Positions 8,817 through 16,173 of a stretch of DNA of 64,000 nt are shown here, piece after piece. This DNA is from DSWT01 sp035415725 (GTDB lineage: Bacteria; Chloroflexota; Anaerolineae; B4-G1; SLSP01). The number at the start of each line of letters is the position of its first letter. Positions within the stretch are counted from its first letter, which is position 1. The translations under genes and the position numbers were made by a program. Below the pieces are notes generated by a model that made no database searches, was not told the origin of the DNA, and worked only from the letters and a program-made list of their open reading frames with translations. The stretch lies in NCBI GenBank assembly GCA_035415725.1, contig DAOOGN010000006.1:1-64000 (forward strand), read 5' to 3'.

Positions 8817-9040
8817 ATGAGTGAGAATACAGTTGATGGTGCACAGACTGCTGCTGAAACCCAATTCAAACAGACATTACTGGAAATGGCTTTGCTGACG
8901 GAAATTAAAGACCCCACATTGTATCCGGTCACGATCTTTACACAGTGCGTCTTACCGGGCCGGAAATGATTGCCGCGCTATTTCGCAAGATGCGCACTGG
9001 TGAATTGTCCCGCACGGATAACCCCCATCACTATGCATAA
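8817..9040 (+). pseudogene. Frameshifted small gene of unknown family
   Basis: ATG at 8817 follows an excellent CAGGAGG. The first frame gives MSENTVDGAQTAAETQ, continues to about PTLYPV and stops at 8969 after 50 codons. In another frame, from about 8933, a natural-looking continuation runs DLYTVRLTGPEMIAALFRKM and ends HHYA at 9040. The two halves together would make a protein of about 74 residues, so one indel near 8928-8933 has probably broken the gene (or is a sequencing error). I do not recognise the family. A TATAAA at 8774-8779 may be its -10 box. Confidence 0.5.
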
Positions 9041-9099
9041 TGGATCTGTGAGGAAGTTGTTGAACGGCCTCGCAGGTCCGTTGAGAAAAGAGGCATAGG

Positions 9100-10059
9100 A
9101 TGATCATCACCGTCACCCCCAATCCCGTCCTGGATCACACGTTGACCGTGCCGGCCATTGCCTTCGACACGGTGACGCGGGCCACGGCGGTGCGCGACGA
9201 CTGGGGCGGAAAGGGTTTCAACGTCGCGCGCGTGTTGTTGACGCTCGGCGTGGAAAGCACGGCGCTCGGTTTCATCGGCGGTGCGACAGGTCAGCGACTG
9301 GCGGCAGGATTGGCTTCGCTCGGTCTCCCCACCGACTTCGTCACCATCGCCGGAGAGACGCGCACCAACGTCATCATCACCGAGGCACAGAGTGGGCGCT
9401 ACATCAAAGTCAACGCCGCCGGACCGACCGTGAGGCCAGACGAAATCGCGCTATGCCTGGACAAGGTCCGGCAGCGCGCCACGCCCGGCGACATCTGGGC
9501 GCTCTGCGGCAGTCTGCCGCCCGGCGTCCCGGCTGACTTCTACGCGCAGGTCATCCGGTTATTGCAACCCCACGGCATCCGCGTGCTGCTGGACACGAGC
9601 GGTGCCGCGTTACACCTGGGGGTGAACGCGCACCCATTCCTCGTCAAACCCAACGCGGACGAAGCGGCAGCTTTCGTCGGGCAGCCTGTGGAGACCCGCG
9701 ACGCCGCCCTGCGTGCCGCGCAGGTCTTCCTGGAATGCGGCGTTACGGAAGTCGCACTCTCGCTCGGCGTGCAGGGGCTACTGCTGGCGACACGCGACGC
9801 CGCCGTCCTCGCCGTCCCACCTGATGTGCCGGTGAAGAATGTCACCGGCGCGGGCGATGCACTGCTGGCGGGCCTGGCCTACGCGCTGGAACGCGACCTG
9901 CCCCTCGTCGAACAAGCGCGCTGGGGCGTCGCTGCCGGCACTGCTTCGGCTATGCACGAAGGCGTGGGGATCGTCACACGCGAAAGCGTTGAGCAAGTCT
10001 ATACGCAAGTCCAAACGGCTGAACATGTTAACGTTTCAACGTTGAAACGCAACTTTTAG
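9100..10059 (+). CDS. PfkB-family hexose-phosphate kinase (1-phosphofructokinase/tagatose-6-P kinase-like)
   Basis: A 319-residue cytoplasmic sugar kinase that begins MIITVTPNPVLD, as 1-phosphofructokinases and LacC-type kinases do. The first PfkB signature is GGKGFNVAR (residues 36-44) and the second, with the catalytic aspartate, is NVTGAGDALLAG near residue 250. The likely reaction is ATP-dependent phosphorylation of a hexose phosphate to the bisphosphate; which sugar cannot be decided. The last ten residues (VNVSTLKRNF) are encoded by a repeat-like palindrome at 10032-10049 and are probably a recent extension. The stop overlaps the ribosome site of the following dehydrogenase gene, so the two are likely co-expressed. 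Confidence 0.88.
   Translation: MIITVTPNPVLDHTLTVPAIAFDTVTRATAVRDDWGGKGFNVARVLLTLGVESTALGFIGGATGQRLAAGLASLGLPTDFVTIAGETRTNVIITEAQSGRYIKVNAAGPTVRPDEIALCLDKVRQRATPGDIWALCGSLPPGVPADFYAQVIRLLQPHGIRVLLDTSGAALHLGVNAHPFLVKPNADEAAAFVGQPVETRDAALRAAQVFLECGVTEVALSLGVQGLLLATRDAAVLAVPPDVPVKNVTGAGDALLAGLAYALERDLPLVEQARWGVAAGTASAMHEGVGIVTRESVEQVYTQVQTAEHVNVSTLKRNF
10032..10049. repeat. 18-base perfect palindrome at a gene end
   Basis: CGTTTCAACGTTGAAACG is a perfect palindrome covering the last codons of the sugar kinase and lying just before the AGGAGG of the next gene. It belongs to the same family as the CACAACATTGAAACG stretch inside the gene at 33000-35498. It could act as an operator or a repeat remnant. 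Confidence 0.7.
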
Positions 10060-10069
10060 GAGGATGACG

Positions 10070-11071
10070 ATGTCTGGTGACAAAATTCGTTGGGGACTGT
10101 TATCGACGGCGCGGATCAACCGTTCGCTGATCCCGCCGATCCGTCAATCGGAGCGCAGTGAGCTGGTGGCCGTCGCCAGCCGCACTCTGGACAAGGCGCA
10201 GGCTTACGCGCAGGAGTGGGATATCCCCACCGCCTACGGCAGTTACGAGGCCCTGCTCGCCGACCCGCAGGTAGACGTCGTCTACATCTCACTGCCCAAC
10301 ACCATGCACGGTGAGTGGACGGTGAAGGCCGCCGAGGCCGGGAAGCACGTCCTGTGCGAAAAGCCGCTCGTGCCCACGCTCGCCGAATTCGATCAGGTCG
10401 AGGCGGCAGCGGCAGCAAGCGGCGTCACCGTGTTCGAGGCGTTCATGTACCTGCATCATCCGCAGACGCGGACGGTGCAAACGCTGGTGCGCGAAGGCAA
10501 GGTCGGGCAGGTGCAGCTCATCACCAGTTGGTTCAGCTTCTACCTGCCGCCGGAACAATCGACCAACATCCGCCTGAACCCGGAACTGGCGGGCGGGTCG
10601 CTGTGGGACGTGGGCGTCTATCCCAACAGCATGGTCGTGGCCATGCTCGGCACTGCGCCCGTCGAAGTCTGGGCGCAGCAGGCCGTCGGCGAAACCGGCG
10701 TTGAGGTCACGCTGTTAGGCCAGATGCGCTTCGCGGACGGAGCGGTGGCGCAGATCGCGTCCAGCTTCCGTATGCCGTTTCGCTGGGGGACGGAGATCAT
10801 CGGCGACGCGGGCATTCTCACCATCCCCAGCCCGTGGAAGCCCGGCGCGGACGGAGAAGATACGCACGTCACCTTCATCCCGCGCGACGGTGTCCCGGAG
10901 ACGCTTACCTTCCCGGCGGTCGATCCCTACCTGTGCGAGGTCCAGGCGATGGAAGCCTGCATCCTCGACGGCGTGGCCCCCCGCGTCCCGTTGAGCATGA
11001 GCCGCGATTTCTTGCGGAGCGTGTTGGCGCTGTATAAATCGGCGAGGTTAGCCGAGCCTATATCGCTGTGA
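10070..11071 (+). CDS. Gfo/Idh/MocA family NAD(P)-dependent dehydrogenase
   Basis: A 333-residue cytoplasmic oxidoreductase. The N-terminal Rossmann fold starts IRWGLLSTARINRSLIPPI (the glycine motif is relaxed), followed by DVVYISLPNTMHGEW and the family-typical CEKPL motif containing the catalytic-region Lys-Pro. The C-terminal alpha/beta domain holds GGSLWDVGVYPNSM, whose Asp and Tyr replace the usual GGGxxxDxGxH pattern. ATG at 10070 is preferred over ATG 10064, because AGGAGG (10058-10063) directly abuts the latter. It probably oxidises a sugar or cyclitol; the substrate is unknown. It follows the PfkB kinase gene by ten bases. Confidence 0.9.
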   Translation: MSGDKIRWGLLSTARINRSLIPPIRQSERSELVAVASRTLDKAQAYAQEWDIPTAYGSYEALLADPQVDVVYISLPNTMHGEWTVKAAEAGKHVLCEKPLVPTLAEFDQVEAAAAASGVTVFEAFMYLHHPQTRTVQTLVREGKVGQVQLITSWFSFYLPPEQSTNIRLNPELAGGSLWDVGVYPNSMVVAMLGTAPVEVWAQQAVGETGVEVTLLGQMRFADGAVAQIASSFRMPFRWGTEIIGDAGILTIPSPWKPGADGEDTHVTFIPRDGVPETLTFPAVDPYLCEVQAMEACILDGVAPRVPLSMSRDFLRSVLALYKSARLAEPISL

Positions 11072-11098
11072 GAAAAAGCAACGCCGGGTAAAAAATCG

Positions 11099-11129
11099 CA
11101 GGTGTGCAAACCTACGGTTTGCACACCTG
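11099..11129. repeat. Hairpin repeat downstream of the dehydrogenase gene
   Basis: CAGGTGTGCAAACC, a three-base loop and the exact complement form a 14-bp stem. There is no T-run, so terminator function is uncertain. The core GTGTGCAA/TTGCACAC recurs as an inverted repeat inside the glycosyltransferase gene at 26911-26933. Confidence 0.75.
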
Positions 11130-11153
11130 CACATCTGTATCTATGAACGTGCG

Positions 11154-11441
11154 TCAGAGATGTTCGGCCACTGCCACAACAGGATAAATTTCAACGACCT
11201 TTTCCTGTATCCACAAATCCACCAACGTTTCTACGGAGATGCCACGTCGCCGGGCAATCTGGCTAACCTTACGGGCAAGCGTACTCTCCAAAGCGCAATA
11301 TCTGACTTCGGATTGAATATCCACCTCAAATTCCGCCGGTTTGGTAGCATCTCAAAGCTCGGTTACATCATGGGTGTCCCAAAACTCTCCCATCTCTCGA
11401 TAAGATCGCGCCTGTGAAAGCGAACTCTTATCGTCGCTCAT
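11154..11441 (-). pseudogene. Decayed CopG/BrnA-like antitoxin gene
   Basis: The minus strand reads MSDDKSSLSQARSYREMGEF, then WDTHDVTEL, a TGA at 11352-11354 (codon 30), then DATKPAEFEVDIQSEV and a ribbon-helix-helix-like tail (LARKVSQIARRRGISVETL), stopping at 11154. The pattern EFWDTHDVTE(F/L)W is typical of antitoxins paired with BrnT-like toxins, and the TGA stands where a Trp codon (TGG) is expected. Apart from that one stop the 95-codon frame is intact, so inactivation may be recent. It overlaps the 3' end of the toxin remnant, the usual toxin-first order. Family assignment is from motif memory, not a search. Confidence 0.7.
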
Positions 11442-11653
11442 AACTTCGCCTCTCTGTACGAGTCATATCCCTGGCAGACAAAACCAAAGCTCATCCATCT
11501 TGTTTGTAAACAAAGAAAACTTGCAAATAACGCCCTTCAGAAGTTTGACCAGCAGCCACATAAACATGCTCTCCAGGTCGACAACTTCTCTACAACATCA
11601 TCCAGCCAAATCAAACCGATGATCTTCAATGCATTAGCTCCCTGAATCATCAT
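11428..11653 (-). pseudogene. Decayed BrnT-like toxin gene
   Basis: Upstream of the antitoxin remnant one frame begins (M)IQGANALKIIGLIWLDDVVE and breaks after EKL. A second frame resumes with RPGEHVYVAAGQTSEGRYLQ, then VFFVYKQDG, a TGA at 11491-11493 where Arg is expected, and ALVLSARDMTRTERRSYERR to a stop at 11428. These blocks match the conserved C-terminal half of BrnT-type ribonuclease toxins. About 25-30 residues between EKL and RPGE are missing, so the gene carries an internal deletion with a frame change plus a nonsense codon. It cannot encode an active toxin. Confidence 0.7.
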
Positions 11654-11736
11654 CAAATCTTATGCCAATGCGTATATTCATGATCGTAATACAAGATGTT
11701 AAGATTGCAAAAACCAGCCCACAACAGTATTGAGTC

Positions 11737-11774
11737 AACACGCGCCGGTTGCTGCACAACAACCGGCGCGTGTT
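11737..11774. terminator. Terminator-like hairpin below the Gfo/Idh/MocA gene
   Basis: AACACGCGCCGGTTG and its exact complement form a 15-bp stem with an 8-base loop, 18 bases beyond the stop of the minus-strand gene at 11792. No clear T-run follows on the minus strand. It closes the long 28045-11792 operon. Confidence 0.6.
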
Positions 11775-11791
11775 CCGTCACGATTTTAGCG

Positions 11792-12793
11792 TTACATGCA
11801 TCTGACCGGCGCCCCACCCTGCGCCGCCGAGGCTTTGATCGCGTCGTAGAGGCGTGCCATGCGCAGACCCACTTCCGGCGGGCTTGGATTGGGGAAATCG
11901 CCGTTGCGCACGGCAAGGAATTGCTCCCACGCACCCAGTGATGGCGGCAATTCTATAGGCGTCAATGTATCCTCGCCCTGGCGCTGTACTTCGAGGAATG
12001 CGCCCCACGCGCCGGTGCGCAGGATCGCGTCGGTGCAGAAGACGCGAATGTCGGAGGCGCACGAGCGCACCGTCTCGCCACAACCGTGCAGCGTGACCAG
12101 CGCGCCGGATTCCAGCCGCCCGATGACGACAGCCAGCGTCTCCACGGGACGCCCGTAGTTATCGGTCCATGCCGCCACGTCTGCGAACTCTTCGCCGGCC
12201 AGGTCCGCCACGGTGTTGAGCAGATGCGCGCCGGTGTCGAACATAAAGCCGCCGCCGGAGATCGCCGGATTCTGCCGCCACTGGCCGGCCGTGCCCGGTC
12301 CCCAGTTCTGCCAGATCGTCCCACTGATGCTGAGCAGCTTGCCCAGCTCGCCGGAACGCAGCAGCTTCACTGCCTCGCGGATTTCCGGCGAGAGACTGCC
12401 GTTGAAGGCCACCACGAGCAAACGCCCGGTGCGGTCGCGCGTCTCAATGAGACTGCGCGCTTCGGCAGCGTTCATCACCATCGGCTTTTCGAGCAATACG
12501 TCCACCCCGGCTTCCAGGCAGGCTTTGGCCTGGGCGTGGTGATAGACGTGCGGGGTGATGATGAAAGCCGCATCCAGGTCATACTTCGCCAGCAGCCTCG
12601 CCAAATCCGGTTCATTGGGGGGGACGGGCAAGTCGTTGAGCGCGAAGATCTCCGCCGCCGCCGCCAACGCCGCCGGCGACGGTTCGCAGAGCGCCACGAT
12701 TTCTGTGGTGTCACTTTGCAGCAGAATGTTGCGCAGGTGATGTCGCGCCATTCCACCACAGCCGATCATAGCCATACGGACTTTTTTTAGCAT
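11792..12793 (-). CDS. Gfo/Idh/MocA family dehydrogenase
   Basis: A 333-residue oxidoreductase with a clear Rossmann start (VRMAMIGCGGMARHHL), the loop AAFIITPHVYHHAQAKACLEAG shortened here as seen in the family, and the LLEKPMVMNA motif bearing the conserved Lys-Pro. The C-terminal domain contains GGGFMFDTGAHLLN, the canonical Asp and His pair. It is clearly distinct from the plus-strand family member at 10070. It is the last gene of the long minus-strand operon and has GGAGG six bases before its ATG, directly after a low-complexity repeat. The likely substrate is a sugar or its acid; unknown. Confidence 0.91.
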   Translation of the reverse strand: MLKKVRMAMIGCGGMARHHLRNILLQSDTTEIVALCEPSPAALAAAAEIFALNDLPVPPNEPDLARLLAKYDLDAAFIITPHVYHHAQAKACLEAGVDVLLEKPMVMNAAEARSLIETRDRTGRLLVVAFNGSLSPEIREAVKLLRSGELGKLLSISGTIWQNWGPGTAGQWRQNPAISGGGFMFDTGAHLLNTVADLAGEEFADVAAWTDNYGRPVETLAVVIGRLESGALVTLHGCGETVRSCASDIRVFCTDAILRTGAWGAFLEVQRQGEDTLTPIELPPSLGAWEQFLAVRNGDFPNPSPPEVGLRMARLYDAIKASAAQGGAPVRCM

Positions 12794-12805
12794 TGAAAAC
12801 CTCCC

Positions 12806-12861
12806 TCACTTCTCATTTCTCATTTCTAATTTCTTGCTTATTTCTCATTTCCAATTTCTTG
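12806..12861. repeat. Low-complexity TCATTTCTAATT repeat overlapping a gene end
   Basis: Degenerate tandem units of the kind TCTCATTTCTAATTTCT. The repeat spans the gap between the nucleoside hydrolase and dehydrogenase genes and also encodes the last 15 or so residues of the hydrolase (KKLEMRNKQEIRNEK). Confidence 0.85.
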
Positions 12862-13760
12862 AACACATCCCGGAAAATCGGGTCACGCTGCACGTGATAA
12901 GCGCTCCGGATAAGATGTCGGCCATTGTCGAAGCTCCACGTGCCCTGAGCGGTGAGGATGGGGCTGTGAACGAGGTGCGTCGGCGTCCAGGATTCGTCCA
13001 GTAAGTACGATACCGCCGCGATGTCCCAGATCACCTTCGACCAGGCGAAATGATCGGCATGGTAGCTTTTGACGGTCTCCGCCAGGTAGTCGCCAATGGC
13101 GCCCCGCCTGGCGACGTAACGCTCGATTTCGGGGATCGTCGTATGCAGATGCGAGCAGACGCCCATCACAGGGATCTGCACCAGCGGAACGCCGGAATCG
13201 AGGATCACCCGGGAAGCCGGCGGGTCTTGCCACATATTGAATTCGCGCGTGTCGGGCCAGTGGAAAGCATGCCCGCCAAGCCACACGACGACGATGCGGC
13301 GGATGATCTCCGGTGCCAATAAAAGGGCGGAGGCCACGTTGGTGATCGCGCCGATGGCGACGACATAGAGTGGATCGTCGCTTTCACGGCGCGCCAGTGC
13401 TTTGGCGACGAGGTCGTAGGCCGCAGCGCTTTCTACGGGATGATCCCCATCGGGCAGGTAGTGCTCAGAACCACGGAAGACCAGGCCGGCGGACGGCACA
13501 TCCAGCCTTGCCAGCAAGCGCAAAATCTCCTCGTAGCTCTTTTCCATCCCATCGGCGGGGCCGGTGGAGCGGTCGTTGAAGAACGGCGCGGCATAGAGCG
13601 CCAGCACCTCCAGCTTTTCCGGCGAGAGCAACGCCTGCACGATGGCAAACTGATCGTCCACCTCGTTGTAAGTATCGGTGTCGAGCACCATCTGCACTTT
13701 GCCGGTGGGCGGCTGCAAGCGGGTTATACGTTCGGCTTCGGAAATCACAGGGAATTGCAA
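12813..13760 (-). CDS. Inosine/uridine-preferring nucleoside hydrolase family protein
   Basis: About 315 residues. The Ca-binding Asp cluster of the family is seen as VLDTDTYNEVDDQFA (usual form DTDxxxDDxxA), and further family features include VVAIGAITNVASALLL and the HAFHWPDTREFN region with the distal Asp. The expected reaction is cleavage of ribonucleosides to base and ribose. TTG at 13760 is chosen as start because CAGGAGG stands six bases upstream; the frame extends to 13790 but without a ribosome site. The C-terminus (EMRNKQEIRNEK) is coded by a low-complexity repeat. It follows the glycosyltransferase array by about 30 bases and seems co-transcribed with it, although the functional link is obscure. 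Confidence 0.87.
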   Translation of the reverse strand: MQFPVISEAERITRLQPPTGKVQMVLDTDTYNEVDDQFAIVQALLSPEKLEVLALYAAPFFNDRSTGPADGMEKSYEEILRLLARLDVPSAGLVFRGSEHYLPDGDHPVESAAAYDLVAKALARRESDDPLYVVAIGAITNVASALLLAPEIIRRIVVVWLGGHAFHWPDTREFNMWQDPPASRVILDSGVPLVQIPVMGVCSHLHTTIPEIERYVARRGAIGDYLAETVKSYHADHFAWSKVIWDIAAVSYLLDESWTPTHLVHSPILTAQGTWSFDNGRHLIRSAYHVQRDPIFRDVFKKLEMRNKQEIRNEK

Positions 13761-13793
13761 TGGAAACCTCCTGTGAAGATAGTCTTGCAATCA

Positions 13794-16142
13794 TCAGTCT
13801 ACGGGTTGGAACACATTTTCTAACAGCACAGCCTCATGCATAGAGCCGTCATCCTGGATCGCCCAACGTTCTAAAGTGTCCAGCCAATATGCACCTGTCC
13901 GCAGCCAGGTCTCACCGGCAACGTCGTCAGACAACGGGAAGTCATGCCGCTGCACAAAAATATCGCCGGTTGCCAATACCGAAGGCCACACTCCCAGACC
14001 ATCAGCCACGGCCATGACATCGCCCTGCGGGGAGAGGAGGTGCGCCATGATCGAAAAAGGCCGCGTAATCGGGCCCGCGGTGACCTGCCACCATGTTTCT
14101 ATTTCCAGATTTTCGGCGTCACGATAGGTTGCTGTCCCCAGATAATTCAAAGGGCCGTCCAAAACAACAGGCGTCGCCAGGGCGGTTTCAGCCGACAAGT
14201 CCTCAGGTACCCGCTCGACAGGAACGACGTACACCATCCCGTCAGGTATGAGAGGTGTCGCCGACATCTCGTAGAGGACAAACGGCGGAACCTGGTCCTG
14301 GCGGTCCTTGTCGAAGGACAGACGTGCCGCAGCGACGTGTCGGGCGATGAAGGGATCTGCTGGAATCGTCGGACAGGGCAAGAAAGACGGCAGGCACAGT
14401 TTCGTTTCTGCCATAAAACTGTGAGCCAGCGCGTAGAGACCCGCCGTCGTCCCGCCAGCGGGATACAGCCACGCCTGGGTACAATCAAAGCCGGTGCGTC
14501 GGAAGGAAGTAGGGCCGATTCCGGTTACAATGGCATCTTCGTCCAACGGCGTTGACGGCGCACCGCATTGCGCCAGCCAGGTCATAGCGAAGGAGGGCAC
14601 GTCGTAGATGAGGATATTCGCGTTGATGATGCCCACCGGCTTCTGCTGCCTGAACCACGCATAAGCGTAAGGATCGCCGATCCCCAAGCCCTGTAGATAC
14701 GATGCTCCGACGATATACCGACCTGGCGCAGGAAGAAATTTCGTCGCCGGTGGCTCGGCATGAACCTCCGGGTGGGTCTCTACGTAGCCGGCAAGCATCT
14801 CGGTGGATTCCCCCCAATCAAGGTTGGAGTCCGCGAGATAGCGATAAGCATTCGCCGAGCCGCCGATCCATTCATTGAAGTATGCCAGTTCATGGGGAAC
14901 AACACGCAGGGTGCCGATGATGTACCACAGGAGTAAAACGCACAATGTGAAACGTAAGGGGGCATGCGCGAGGCGTGAAAGGTCAGGCGTAAGGCGTCCT
15001 ATCAACAAGTAAAGGAAGGGGTGGATAGGGAGCATATGACGATAACCGATATCCATTCCGCCGGCTATGGCGACAACGGTATAGAGCACGGGGAACATGA
15101 GGAGGATGAGGAATGGCGCGTCGCTTTGCAGTCTGCGCCGCAATGCCAACAGCCCAACCGCGCAGCCCAGCAGCAACGGCAAGGGATTCTTCAATACGAA
15201 TGTGAGCGGGAAATACCACCACCAATGATCAACCTGCCGCCGTCCCAGGGCAAAGAACTCCGATTTGTACTGTACCAGGTAAAGTGCGCTCTTCCAATAA
15301 GCCGGAGCAGGGACGGCGAAGGGCAGCACGTCCATTTTCCCCCAGGTGAACCCGTAACCGGCCCACCAAATCAGGAGTCCTATGCCGCCGGCTACCCCTA
15401 CCTGAACCCACAAGCGCTTCATGTCACTTCGATGGCGTGCCCGGAACAGCCCGATCAACATCATCACTCCTGCTACGGCGGCCCAGAGCGGTGCAGAGAC
15501 TTTCGCCAGCATCGCCAGCCCCAGCAGCACGCCTGTCCCCAGCGCGAAGCTCCACGTCGGCGCTTGCAGCCAGCGCCAGGCAAGATACAAGGCCGCCGTT
15601 CCCAGCGCCGTGACTCCCACATCGGTCGTTGCCAGTCGCCCATGAGCCAGCAAGGTGGGGTCAAACGTCAACAGGACAAGCACCAGCAAACCGGCGTGTA
15701 CACCCCAAAGGTCTTTTCCCCAGCGGAACACCAGCGCGGCCAGCAAGATCGTCAACCAGATGGTAGGAATGCGGGTGATAAATTTGGCATAAGGCAGGGG
15801 TGTCAGATAGGGCTTAAAGGCGTTGACCAACGGATCGAAGTCAGGCGGCCACGCGGTCAGCGTCTCCACAGGGATGTTGGGGGCAGCGGCATAAAACAAA
15901 AGCGCCTCCAGGCCGGCCAACAAAGGTGTATAACCACGCTGCGCCAGAATATCCAGGGATTCTTGCCCACAAGACCACAGCGTATAACCGCCGACGATGT
16001 ACGCCGGCTCATCGGCGGTGAAGGAAAGAGGCTGAACGCCGCTCAGCAGCAGAGCGAACAAGACTCCTAGCAGAATGCAGACTGCAAGACGGACGCGCCA
16101 CCGCAGGTCTCCTGGAAAATTGATCTTGAGTCTAGTTCCCAA
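13794..16142 (-). CDS. GT-C membrane glycosyltransferase, array member 1
   Basis: A 782-residue polytopic protein. The N-terminal two thirds (about 10-11 helices) look like a GT39/ArnT-type GT-C enzyme that uses a polyprenyl-phosphate sugar. The catalytic-type acidic pair is in TADEPAY (D44, E45) in the first outer loop, and a second motif RHMLPIHPFLYL precedes a late helix; FNEW and DSNLDWG follow. The last 150 residues form a predicted outer beta-rich domain containing SIMAHLLSPQGDVMAVADG and TGAYWLDTLERW, shared by the whole array. The start TTG has GGAGAG upstream. It is the last of six tandem paralogues. Acceptor and sugar are unknown. Confidence 0.85.
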   Translation of the reverse strand: MGTRLKINFPGDLRWRVRLAVCILLGVLFALLLSGVQPLSFTADEPAYIVGGYTLWSCGQESLDILAQRGYTPLLAGLEALLFYAAAPNIPVETLTAWPPDFDPLVNAFKPYLTPLPYAKFITRIPTIWLTILLAALVFRWGKDLWGVHAGLLVLVLLTFDPTLLAHGRLATTDVGVTALGTAALYLAWRWLQAPTWSFALGTGVLLGLAMLAKVSAPLWAAVAGVMMLIGLFRARHRSDMKRLWVQVGVAGGIGLLIWWAGYGFTWGKMDVLPFAVPAPAYWKSALYLVQYKSEFFALGRRQVDHWWWYFPLTFVLKNPLPLLLGCAVGLLALRRRLQSDAPFLILLMFPVLYTVVAIAGGMDIGYRHMLPIHPFLYLLIGRLTPDLSRLAHAPLRFTLCVLLLWYIIGTLRVVPHELAYFNEWIGGSANAYRYLADSNLDWGESTEMLAGYVETHPEVHAEPPATKFLPAPGRYIVGASYLQGLGIGDPYAYAWFRQQKPVGIINANILIYDVPSFAMTWLAQCGAPSTPLDEDAIVTGIGPTSFRRTGFDCTQAWLYPAGGTTAGLYALAHSFMAETKLCLPSFLPCPTIPADPFIARHVAAARLSFDKDRQDQVPPFVLYEMSATPLIPDGMVYVVPVERVPEDLSAETALATPVVLDGPLNYLGTATYRDAENLEIETWWQVTAGPITRPFSIMAHLLSPQGDVMAVADGLGVWPSVLATGDIFVQRHDFPLSDDVAGETWLRTGAYWLDTLERWAIQDDGSMHEAVLLENVFQPVD

Positions 16143-16173
16143 TAGTCGTCTCTCCTACCTGAGCGATCAGTTT

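Noticed and set aside
11160..11417. 85-codon plus-strand frame
   Set aside because: The opposite strand holds the antitoxin remnant, which explains the coding-like composition.
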